From contig DLLF01000011.1 of assembly GCA_002477945.1 (NCBI GenBank), positions 1 to 40,850 of the forward strand: a stretch of DNA of 40,850 nt, read 5' to 3'. The DNA comes from Bacteroidales bacterium UBA7569. GTDB taxonomy: Bacteria; Bacteroidota; Bacteroidia; Bacteroidales; Paludibacteraceae. Below are positions 31,107 to 37,739 of this stretch, in pieces. The position numbers were made by a program, and so were the translations under genes. The notes below the pieces were generated by a model. The model saw only the letters and a list, made by a program, of their open reading frames with translations. It was not told the origin of the DNA and did not search any database. The first letter of the stretch is position 1; each line of letters opens with the position of its first letter.

Positions 31107-31252
31107 GATTTGGGAGGTGCAACTTTCTTTTCCATCTTGCTTTGATGACCTTTGCACGGGTCACATCGTAAGCCGCCGATTAAGTTCGTGAAAGCAGCCA
31201 CTACGGTGAGTGTGCTTATTGAGAGGAGAGAAATCTCCTCTCATTTATTTAT
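31107..31252 (+). ncRNA. Candidate small RNA in the gap after the MuF-toxin gene
   Basis: From a start about 6 nt after the -7 box, the RNA would be about 145 nt, ending in the hairpin GAGAGGAGA-GAAA-TCTCCTCTC (31221-31242) followed by ATTTATTTATT. An internal pairing GTGCAA/TTGCAC (about 31117-31122 with 31150-31155) and a long-range GTAAGC/GCTTAT pairing are possible. An 8-codon frame, ATG at 31144, is the only short ORF on this strand. The 3' end overlaps the last bases of the MuF-toxin gene (stop 31245-31247), so the two transcripts converge. Confidence 0.6.
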
Positions 31253-32774
31253 TCCATTCTTGTCGGAATTTGAGAGCAAAATCTTTCGACTTAACCTGCT
31301 GCCGTGTTACAACAATTCTCCGACTACCCTTATATAACCATATCTCCCTGACAGATTCATTATGGCGAAAGCCAATTTGTATCTGGTTCCCTGCTACTTG
31401 TGCGGGGAGGTTCATTTGCACATCAATAATCAGACATTTCGCTTGGTGAGAACCATTGTCTATTGCATTTGCAATTCCTTGTTTTCCGTTGGTTATTTTC
31501 CCCTCTGCATATATGTACAAGTTCTTATGCTTGAGTATATAATCGGCACTTACAGCCCCGCTTATGTTGGGTACGAGGTATGTGTCATAACCACTCTTTG
31601 CTAATTTGGAGGCAAGATGTATGTTTTTGGGTATCTCATTTTCGTCTTTGAAATCGTATTTCTTTGCCGAGAAACCAAATACTGCCCCATCTTTGGAGGA
31701 GAATTGCCTAATAGGCTGATACTCGTCTGCTTGAGTAATAGAGCGTAGCAGGTCTATCTCGTCCCTATTGGTTTTCGCCGTGTATATTGACTGAATAGCA
31801 CTCACTATTCGGTCGTATGCCCCATTCTTTTTGTCCTCATTGGACGTGTTTTGTACCTGTGCGGGTTTTGCCTTGGCGAATTTGGCACGGAGAGCAGCGG
31901 GGACGAGAGCGTCTGCAACGGGGACGAGTTGGTGGCGACAGTTCCAACCTCCGCAGTTGCATTGAAAATTGTCGGGCGTTGTCCCCTCTATCATTCCATA
32001 CGGCAGTCCTGTCTTGGGGTAGATTGCGCATTGGTAGTCGTCTATCTTGCCTGTGAGTATGGTCGGGATTTCCGACTTATGAACGAACTTTTTTGCAGTC
32101 AGTTGCTGGCAGAACTCTCGGGTGGTCTCCTTGTTGCTGCCAGTGTACATAAACCACTCGCAATCGAGGTCGTCGGTGAGGAGTTTGTTGTTTTGTCCGG
32201 TGAACTGCGAGAGGGCGGTGGTGGCATACGTAGTGGCATAGCGTGCGAATGCACCCTGCCCGCCGTCCTTGCCGAGCAGGTGAGTGCGCAGTTCCTCCTG
32301 TAGGTCTGCAAACTTGACATTGGTGGTAACGGCGCGGAGGAGAATATCGTTGAGTTTGTCTGTTACATTGGCTTTCAGTCCGTCGCCCATAAGGGCTTCC
32401 ATAGTGTTCTGCACAGCGAGTTGTTTCTGCAGTTCGTGTTTCTCCTTTGCCGTCTTGGAGAGGGTGAGCGAGGGAAAGTGATCAGCAAAGTATGCATTCT
32501 GTTGTTTTTGGAGGATACCGAAATATTGCGCAAAATGGGTCAGTCCCGCCACCCACTCCTTGTCTTTGGAGAGGGCGGCGAGTTTTGTTTTTATCTGCGT
32601 AAGCCGCTTGAGGTTGGCGATGGACTGCTTGACCTTGCCAAGGCTGTCGGTTTCGAGGTCTTTGGCAAGGGTCAATACCTCCTCGTAAATTTTCTTTTGC
32701 TCTGCGTTGGCAATGCTGTCGAAAGAGTCAGCGGCTTTGTCGAGTGTATCAATGACGTTTTGCAGTTCGGTCAT
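31245..32774 (-). CDS. MuF-type head protein with C-terminal CdiA-like nuclease toxin domain
   Basis: 509 aa. Residues 1-165 are helical. Residues about 175-285 resemble the phage MuF/minor head domain (DCEWFMYTGSNKETTREFC, TILTGKIDDYQCAIYPKTGLP, NFQCNCGGWNCRHQLVPV with Cys and His). After a linker (about 300-320), residues 375-495 match the C-terminal nuclease fold of CdiA-type toxins: NIHLASKLAKSGYDTYLVPNI, SADYIL with Asp411, YAEGK with Glu424 and Lys426, then HQAKCLIIDV with Gln444. These are the expected positions of a PD-(D/E)xK active site. MuF proteins carrying toxin tails are a known temperate-phage family. The toxin part (31245-31860) is more AT-rich than the head part. No immunity gene is certain. 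Confidence 0.72.
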   Translation of the reverse strand: MTELQNVIDTLDKAADSFDSIANAEQKKIYEEVLTLAKDLETDSLGKVKQSIANLKRLTQIKTKLAALSKDKEWVAGLTHFAQYFGILQKQQNAYFADHFPSLTLSKTAKEKHELQKQLAVQNTMEALMGDGLKANVTDKLNDILLRAVTTNVKFADLQEELRTHLLGKDGGQGAFARYATTYATTALSQFTGQNNKLLTDDLDCEWFMYTGSNKETTREFCQQLTAKKFVHKSEIPTILTGKIDDYQCAIYPKTGLPYGMIEGTTPDNFQCNCGGWNCRHQLVPVADALVPAALRAKFAKAKPAQVQNTSNEDKKNGAYDRIVSAIQSIYTAKTNRDEIDLLRSITQADEYQPIRQFSSKDGAVFGFSAKKYDFKDENEIPKNIHLASKLAKSGYDTYLVPNISGAVSADYILKHKNLYIYAEGKITNGKQGIANAIDNGSHQAKCLIIDVQMNLPAQVAGNQIQIGFRHNESVREIWLYKGSRRIVVTRQQVKSKDFALKFRQEWNK

Positions 32775-32777
32775 AGG

Positions 32778-33902
32778 TTACGCTTTGTCTTGGTCGTTGT
32801 TTTCGCTATTTTCCTTGTCGGCTTTGTTTTGTTCGTTTTGTGGGGCTTTTTCTTCGTCTGTGGGTTGTTGGTCTAACCCACCAAAATCGGCTTGTTGTTG
32901 GGCTTTCTCTGTGGCTTTCTGTTCGGCAGCGGTTCGCACCTCCTCGGCATACTTTTCGAGGACTTGCATTTTCTTGTCGTAGTCCTTTTGGCAGAACTCC
33001 TTGTCCTCGAAGATTGCACGGCGCACAAAGGCGTGAATGTTACAGGAGATAATATAGGCGGTCTCTGTGATACCTCCGTTCTGCAGCATAGTCATCTTGT
33101 TTTCCTCTTTGACACCAAACAGCGGGTCAAGGTCGAAGACGGTCTCCAAACGCTCTGCCACCTCCGGTGAAGTATTGAACTGCATTTTGGCGTAGTTGGT
33201 TTCGAGAACGCGCAGCGTCTCTGGGTTGGCTTCTGCCTGTCGTGCGCCTTGCAGTTCCTGCATGAGGATAGTGGTATTGGCGATGTCGAACTTGGTCGGG
33301 ACATTGACTGCCGGTAGCATTGCTTGGCGGGCTTTGTCATTCGGGATAATGGTTCGGTATCGATACTCGCAAATGAAATAATAGACAAGGTCGATGTTAC
33401 GCACAAGGTCTTCGGCAATGGAGTTGACAAAGTTGTTGAGTTCGTTGGCATCGTAGGCTTTGGCTACTCCCGATTGGTCGATTGGTGTCTCAGCAAGGAA
33501 CTCCATATTCACCGCTGCGAGTGCGTCCTTGATGTGATTGCGTACACGTTGGTCTTGGAGGGTGGCGATAGCGGTGTCCTTTTGGATATAGCCAATAGGC
33601 GGTGCAGGTACTTGCAGTTCCCCAGCGCGTCCTGCGTCAATGAGGTGTATTCCATAAGGTGAGGTGTTTAGTACGTGTCCTGTGCCATTGCAATGGGGGC
33701 AGTTGGTCATCTTGCCGTCTTCGCTTTTGAGTACGCCAGAGCCTTTACATTGCGGACACTCGGTGTTGGTATAGGCATATTTCTCGGAGTGGATATGCTG
33801 GATAATCTCGGCTTGCAGGTCGGAGTACTCTCGGGCGGCTTCGTCCAAAGAGTCAGGCAAATAAGCAAGCCCCACGCATTGTGTATGGGGCTTGACAAAC
33901 AA
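32778..33902 (-). CDS. Portal-like protein with zinc ribbon, N-terminus probably missing
   Basis: 374 aa only if the TTG at 33900-33902 is used; the first ATG is codon 65 and a stop lies four codons upstream. Residues about 50-80 hold CPQCKGSG and CPHCNGTG, a zinc ribbon; the middle (RTIIPNDKARQAMLPAVNVPTKFDI, LQGARQAEANPETLRVLETNYAKMQFNTSPEV) fits a phage portal C-terminal half, and the end is a Gln/Glu/Asn-rich tail. Order (before MuF) supports portal. Portals are normally longer at the N-terminus, so this looks truncated. Alternative: a minor head protein. Confidence 0.55.
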   Translation of the reverse strand: MFVKPHTQCVGLAYLPDSLDEAAREYSDLQAEIIQHIHSEKYAYTNTECPQCKGSGVLKSEDGKMTNCPHCNGTGHVLNTSPYGIHLIDAGRAGELQVPAPPIGYIQKDTAIATLQDQRVRNHIKDALAAVNMEFLAETPIDQSGVAKAYDANELNNFVNSIAEDLVRNIDLVYYFICEYRYRTIIPNDKARQAMLPAVNVPTKFDIANTTILMQELQGARQAEANPETLRVLETNYAKMQFNTSPEVAERLETVFDLDPLFGVKEENKMTMLQNGGITETAYIISCNIHAFVRRAIFEDKEFCQKDYDKKMQVLEKYAEEVRTAAEQKATEKAQQQADFGGLDQQPTDEEKAPQNEQNKADKENSENNDQDKA

Positions 33903-33922
33903 ATTATGCGATTATACAAAGG

Positions 33923-34258
33923 CTACTCCATAGTGTCAGCTACTTGGTGCCAGACGAACTGATAGAGGGTGCGATACTGCGTTTGTGCTTTGAAGGCGGC
34001 GATGTCGGCGGGCATTTTGGGAGCGTCCATCAAGCGTTGTCGGGCAGCGGTGCAGATTTGTCCGAAGCGGGTGCGGTAGGCGATTTCGGATTCGGAGGGT
34101 GCGGTGGTGCGACTACCGCGTACGTGGGTAAAATTAGGGTTTGCCAGCATAGCGGGGTTGGCGGTGGCAGCCGTACGGTGCATGTAGGTGGTACGGGTCT
34201 GTTTGGAGATTTTGCCCGAGATATGGTCAATCGGGTCGAGATAGAATACTTTAGCCAT
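33923..34258 (-). CDS. Small basic phage protein, paralogue of the 34453 product
   Basis: 111 aa. VFYLDPIDHISGKISKQTRTTYMHR at the start, then FGQICTAARQRLM and AAFKAQTQYRTLYQFVWHQ at the end. The 100-aa protein encoded upstream shares the same plan (FRGKVCKHSQ, FKAQKKYRSFPGFLMAQ). Both look like small basic nucleic-acid- or head-associated proteins; function unknown. It ends 20 bp before the portal-like gene. Confidence 0.58.
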   Translation of the reverse strand: MAKVFYLDPIDHISGKISKQTRTTYMHRTAATANPAMLANPNFTHVRGSRTTAPSESEIAYRTRFGQICTAARQRLMDAPKMPADIAAFKAQTQYRTLYQFVWHQVADTME

Positions 34259-34329
34259 AGTTGTGTTTAGTTGAAAGTTAATAGTTGAAAGTTGAAAGAA
34301 GTGGAGAGTTGAGAATTGAGGGCAGTTTA

Positions 34330-34357
34330 GAGATTAGAGATTAGAGATTAGAGATTA
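34330..34357. repeat. Heptanucleotide tandem repeat (GAGATTA)4
   Basis: Four exact copies of GAGATTA at 34330-34357, followed by GAGAGTTAGGG. The gap 34259-34452 also has a degenerate GTTGAAAG repeat (34268-34298) and an inverted pair, GAGAGTTGAGA/TCTCAACTCTC. A second array of the same unit is at 37231-37279. The array is 72 bp upstream of the 34258 ATG. Confidence 0.85.
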
Positions 34358-34452
34358 GAGAGTTAGGGTTTAGGGATTTTAGGGTCTTTAAGGTCGGTAA
34401 GGACAATAAACTATCCACTTAAAAACTGCTCTCAACTCTCAACTTGCAACAC

Positions 34453-34755
34453 TTAACCCAATTTGGCGAGTTCTTGCGCCATAAGGAAACCGGGGAAAGA
34501 GCGGTATTTCTTTTGGGCTTTGAACTGCGCGAGGTAAGCGGCACGCTCTTGGGTGGTTAATGACTTGACAGCCGCTGCGGCGGTCTTGATTTTGGTCTGC
34601 ACGGCGGTTTGTGCCTCGGTGGGTGCACCCGTGAAGGGGTTGCAGATTTGCGAGGTGAAACGGGTGCCATACATCTCTTTGAAGATAATCTGCGAGTGTT
34701 TGCAGACTTTGCCCCTGAATGATTGGAAGGGGACTTCGAGTTTGATTTTGGACAT
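34453..34755 (-). CDS. Small basic phage protein, paralogue of the 33923 product
   Basis: 100 aa. SKIKLEVPFQSFRGKVCKHSQIIFKEMYGTRFTSQICNP, then TEAQTAVQTKIKTAAAAVKSLTTQERAAYLAQFKAQKKYRSFPGFLMAQELAKLG. The C-terminal FKAQ-KYRS-F-FL pattern is shared with the next gene. No known domain. A -7-like box TACCTTTG at 34955-34948 lies upstream, without a -33 box. Confidence 0.58.
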   Translation of the reverse strand: MSKIKLEVPFQSFRGKVCKHSQIIFKEMYGTRFTSQICNPFTGAPTEAQTAVQTKIKTAAAAVKSLTTQERAAYLAQFKAQKKYRSFPGFLMAQELAKLG

Positions 34756-35116
34756 AGTTTTTGGTTCGCTTCGCTCACGTTGGCGGCGGCGGAGCCGCGT
34801 TGATGACTGCGTGTAGGTGGTTGCACGTAGTTGCCGTGGTGGGCGAAAAGTTTTTTAGTTTAGGTTTGGGGCTGTTTCTTTGACATCGCGAGCCTTGTTT
34901 GCGATGTGGCGGAAACAAAAGCACCGCCATTCTTTCGAAAGACGGTGCAAAGGTAGTATGTTTTGGAATAACGGTGAGCGGATTAGGTAGGGTTTGGCGC
35001 AATTTAGTTCGCTTTGCTCACGTAGGTGGTTCGCTATTGCGAACGTTGTTGGTTTCACGTGAGTGGCTTCGTGTGAGTGGTTTTAGATTGATGGGGTGAG
35101 TGGAGAGAGAGTTTAT
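34756..35116. other. Gap between the small basic gene and the methyltransferase
   Basis: No gene is supported in these 361 bp. The TACCTTTG-like box (34948-34955, minus) would give a leader of about 185 nt for 34453-34755. A short hairpin GTTCGC-TATT-GCGAAC lies at 35029-35044. The open frames here have poor composition for coding. Confidence 0.5.
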
Positions 35117-35743
35117 TCAGACGGGGATTCTAATGTTGTTGTGTGAGACGGACATCGTATCGAACAAGTTGCCTACAAATAGTCTGTCTCCACCGATTTG
35201 TTGGTTGCGCAGATTGGAAATATCAACAACAGCACCATATTCCATAAAAGTATTGGTAAACTTGTCTATCTTATTTCCCCAATATACAAAACAACATGCC
35301 ATTGGTGCACCTTTGTGTTCTTCCGAACCATTGATGAGGAACTTGAGTCTGGTGTCGTAAAGGAAACAGATGGCACTTGCTTGTCCGAATACAGATTGTT
35401 TCCAATGTCCCGTATTGGTGGCAACAGGAATAAGAGCAATCACCTCCGCCCCTGTCTGTTGGTTGGTGAGGCAACATTTGGCGAGCCAATTTTTGATGGT
35501 GGTGCCTCGTAGTCTATCGGAACCATAAGGCGGATTGACATATATTTTGTTATAATTCCATGATAATTTAAGACCATCATTATCTGGTAGTCTGAACTCC
35601 ACTTGCGCATGCACGATAGACATGGGGTTAGAGCAAGGGTCCAACTCAATAGTACCATCAAAAAAGCGTTTAACGGCATCCACATACTTAGCCGGAGTGC
35701 ACCACTCTTGGCTAAGTGTATTTACTCGTCTTCCTGCACTCAT
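35117..35743 (-). CDS. Phage-type DNA N6-adenine methyltransferase
   Basis: 208 aa. WCTPAKYVDAVKRFFDGTIELDPCSNP at residues about 14-40 is the start of the phage Dam (DNA N-6-adenine methyltransferase) family, and NPPY at 70-73 is the catalytic motif. A methyl donor pocket is suggested by the ELDPCS segment. Length and order (W-x-TP near the N-terminus before LDPC) match. Its ATG overlaps the stop of the 35740 gene, and it probably protects host DNA from that enzyme. The pair is AT-rich compared with its neighbours. Confidence 0.82.
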   Translation of the reverse strand: MSAGRRVNTLSQEWCTPAKYVDAVKRFFDGTIELDPCSNPMSIVHAQVEFRLPDNDGLKLSWNYNKIYVNPPYGSDRLRGTTIKNWLAKCCLTNQQTGAEVIALIPVATNTGHWKQSVFGQASAICFLYDTRLKFLINGSEEHKGAPMACCFVYWGNKIDKFTNTFMEYGAVVDISNLRNQQIGGDRLFVGNLFDTMSVSHNNIRIPV

Positions 35744-36855
35744 AGTCTGTCTGTTTTTTGGATTAGTGTTTGCAATGTATTTTGCAGATTACATACTGTT
35801 TGGTCAGCAGGTGATATGACATTGAACCAACCGATGATTTGGTTGATATTGGCATGGAAATAGTTTTTTAGAGCCTCATGTGCCTCAAGGTCTATTTTGA
35901 CTTTTGTGAAGATATTTTCCTTTTTGTTTTCCTTGTAGGAATTAACGAAAGCCGTTTTAACCGCAGCATAAGGTGCTTGAGGAGTGCGTAGCAGTTCGGT
36001 AATGAATTGTGCCAGTCCTTGGTCAGTGAGGAACAGCAGCCAGTCGTAGGATTGTGCGAGGACTTTGAGTTCTTTGTTTTGATTTTCCTGCGTGAACCAG
36101 TTGCCATGATTGCTGACAATGCCCACAGAAAGTATGAAGTTATCAGGTATCTGCGGGCGTTGGTTGATTATTTCGTCCAGTAGTGCGAAATAGGGTTTTA
36201 TAACAGGAACTCCGTTTTCATAGATGATGCCCTGTATATCTCCGTTTTCGTTGCGTATTTTTTGGAGTGCCGATGTGGTTTTGGCGACATAGGCACCTTG
36301 TTTGGCTTTTTCTATAGTTTGTGGTCCTTTACGTGCTCCTTCTTCAACACCCACGCGCTTGCACTCGAACATGGCATAGGGTTTCTTGCTTTGCTTTATA
36401 AGCGTAACATTGGCAGAGTTATTTTGCAGAGAGTTCAGGTATGCAAGGAGCAGTTCTGCGTCATTTTCGGCAATAATACAAGCGTTTTTGACGATGTTAC
36501 GGCTATCGATGAGATTGATGGATTTGGGAGAGAGATTTCCCTCTATCTCACCTGCGGCAGCGAGAATTTTACCAACAGAGAGGGACCCTGTATAAGGAAT
36601 ATCAATAGTTTTGCGCCAAAGTACAGGGTGCATAGTAAATTCGACATTGTGCGTGATTTCAGCATTACCGTATTCAGCCAATCCTCGTTCAATAGCGACA
36701 TTGTGTGTAAAGTTCCACTCATTGAGAAGATAGTAAGTTATGATTTCGACGAGCGTTCCCAACGCCCGCCCTGCGGCTTTTTTAGCATCTTTGGTATGCG
36801 AAAAGACTTCGGAGCCTAAAAGTTTTTGGAGTTCGTCAATAGATTGGTACGGCAT
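35740..36855 (-). CDS. Probable type II restriction endonuclease
   Basis: 371 aa. An N-terminal part (KKAAGRALGTLVEIITYYLLNEWNF) precedes NVEFTMHPVLWRKTIDIPYTG, and a later AMFECKRVGVEEG carries E164-x-K166, as in PD-(D/E)xK restriction enzymes; D/E residues upstream (DIP, AENDAELL) could complete the site. The overlap with a DNA methyltransferase gene and the order REase-MTase support a restriction-modification unit. Recognition site unknown. No sequence family is named. Confidence 0.72.
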   Translation of the reverse strand: MPYQSIDELQKLLGSEVFSHTKDAKKAAGRALGTLVEIITYYLLNEWNFTHNVAIERGLAEYGNAEITHNVEFTMHPVLWRKTIDIPYTGSLSVGKILAAAGEIEGNLSPKSINLIDSRNIVKNACIIAENDAELLLAYLNSLQNNSANVTLIKQSKKPYAMFECKRVGVEEGARKGPQTIEKAKQGAYVAKTTSALQKIRNENGDIQGIIYENGVPVIKPYFALLDEIINQRPQIPDNFILSVGIVSNHGNWFTQENQNKELKVLAQSYDWLLFLTDQGLAQFITELLRTPQAPYAAVKTAFVNSYKENKKENIFTKVKIDLEAHEALKNYFHANINQIIGWFNVISPADQTVCNLQNTLQTLIQKTDRL

Positions 36856-36887
36856 ATACTATATATGTTGGGTTGAAAAATTTGCGA

Positions 36888-36919
36888 CAAAGTTACTTTT
36901 TTTTTTTTGCATGTGCAAA
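36888..36919 (-). promoter_or_regulatory. Promoter of the restriction-modification pair
   Basis: On the minus strand TTTG (36919-36916), 20 bp, TAACTTTG (36895-36888), 33 bp before the ATG at 36855. It lets the pair be expressed in the lysogen. Confidence 0.84.
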
Positions 36920-36952
36920 TGAAAAGTGTTTGCCGGGTGTTTTAATATGCTG

Positions 36953-36984
36953 TTTGTTAATTGTTTATGTTATTTTTATGTTTG
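36953..36984 (+). promoter_or_regulatory. Plus-strand promoter toward the DUF4248 gene (antisense)
   Basis: TTTG at 36953-36956, 20 bp, TATGTTTG at 36977-36984, an exact consensus. A transcript would begin near 36990 and run antisense to the DUF4248-like gene at 37038-37223. No terminator is obvious within 300 bp. The gap 36856-37037 holds no gene that I can support. Confidence 0.55.
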
Positions 36985-37037
36985 TAGCGTTGCGCTTGTG
37001 GTACTTCGCACGTTTGCGGCGTTTCGAGTAACCGGGA

Positions 37038-37223
37038 TTAGGGAGGGAGGTCAATGGCATATTTGTCTGCGAGATAGGCAACGACAGCGGGCGGGAGAAG
37101 TTTGGTTTGTGGTGTGATACCATGGTCGGTGAGCCATGCAGCGTCGGATTTGAGCCAACGGCGGAAAGTGGCAGGTGAAACACCTGCGAAACAAGCGAGT
37201 TGGGATTTGGTGTAGGATTTCAT
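37038..37223 (-). CDS. DUF4248-like small DNA-binding protein
   Basis: 61 aa. KSYTKSQLACFAGVSPATFRRWLK is a MerR/excisionase-like helix-turn-helix, followed by LLPPAVVAYLADKYAIDLPP. This fits the DUF4248 family frequent in Bacteroides mobile elements. Role: a small transcription factor or excisionase-like protein, unproven. A heptanucleotide array lies 8 bp upstream of its ATG, so its leader could vary in length. Confidence 0.78.
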   Translation of the reverse strand: MKSYTKSQLACFAGVSPATFRRWLKSDAAWLTDHGITPQTKLLPPAVVAYLADKYAIDLPP

Positions 37224-37230
37224 TTTTAGA

Positions 37231-37279
37231 GAATAGAGAATAGAGATTAGAGATTAGAGATTAGAGATTAGAGATTAGG
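37231..37279. repeat. Heptanucleotide tandem repeat upstream of the DUF4248-like gene
   Basis: Seven units: two GAATAGA, then five GATTAGA (last one GATTAGG), 37231-37279. The same unit as at 34330-34357. It is followed by a TTTACGAT-type remnant also seen in the host gap near 7981. Confidence 0.88.
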
Positions 37280-37351
37280 GGATTTACGATGTACGATTTA
37301 TTGGGGTATTTTTGTGATTTACAATTTGGAGCGGGTATTTGCGAGTAGGAG

Positions 37352-37384
37352 TTCCTATAGTATTCTTATAGTGTTCCTATAGCG
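37352..37384. repeat. 11-bp tandem repeat at the end of the tape-measure-like fragment
   Basis: TTCCTATAGTA, TTCTTATAGTG and TTCCTATAGCG (37352-37384). The stop codon of the truncated tape-measure-like frame lies inside the first copy. It may mark a deletion or slippage junction. Confidence 0.75.
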
Positions 37385-37519
37385 GAAAGCATATACAGAA
37401 GAGTCGGAGAGGGCTCTTTCCTGTTCGCGTGCGCGGTTTGTGAGTTCCTGCAGTTGTTTCTGTGCACTGTCAAGGTCGGCTTCGGAGGTTATGCGTATGA
37501 TGATGTTGTTATCTGCCAT
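37355..37519 (-). pseudogene. N-terminal fragment of a tape-measure-like gene
   Basis: 54 codons, ATG at 37519, stop TAG at 37355-37357. The peptide starts MADNNIIIRITSEADLDSAQ and continues KQLQELTNRAREQERALSD, a beta strand followed by a coiled coil, as at the start of tape-measure proteins in Bacteroides phages. After that it turns into SSVYAFRYRNTIRIL and stops. Real tape measures have hundreds of residues. It overlaps the 37509 stop by 11 bp, directly after two genes of tail-chaperone type. No continuation is found in another frame. A genuinely short protein remains possible. Confidence 0.5.
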
Positions 37520-37739
37520 GCTTGATATTGTTTAGTCGTTCTTTGGCTGCCTTTGCTTCGCGCTCGGCTTTGTCAATGGTTCGGTCGAGTTTTGCTATAA
37601 ACTCGAGGAAAGTCATATCCGTGAGGTTGGCAAGATTGCCCTCTGCTACAATGTCTTTCCATTGCTCGTACTCGTCGATACGTTCCCCGAGGACGCTATT
37701 CGGAGACACTCCGAGTGTATCCTGTTGAGTTCGTCGCAC
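37509..37739 (-). CDS. Small coiled-coil protein overlapping the preceding gene (chaperone extension?)
   Basis: 76 aa only if a GTG at 37739 is used; the frame is the -1 frame of the preceding gene, overlapping its last 94 bp. The peptide (SVLGERIDEYEQWKDIVAEGNLANLTDMTFLEFIAKLDRTIDKAEREAKAAKERLNN) has good coding character also in the overlap, better than the end of the first frame. In many tailed phages the two tail-assembly chaperone frames are joined by a -1 frameshift just before the tape-measure gene, and here a tape-measure-like start follows. No canonical slippery heptamer was identified. Confidence 0.5.
   Translation of the reverse strand: MRRTQQDTLGVSPNSVLGERIDEYEQWKDIVAEGNLANLTDMTFLEFIAKLDRTIDKAEREAKAAKERLNNIKHGR

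Noticed and set aside
30569..31171. Plus-strand frames across 30569-31171 as small proteins of the divergent unit
   Set aside because: They start upstream of the promoter at 31070-31101 and are shadows of the coiled-coil gene.
34855..35058. 67-codon minus-strand frame upstream of the 34453 gene
   Set aside because: Crosses the -7-like box region, no conserved pattern, and neighbours in other frames are equally open.
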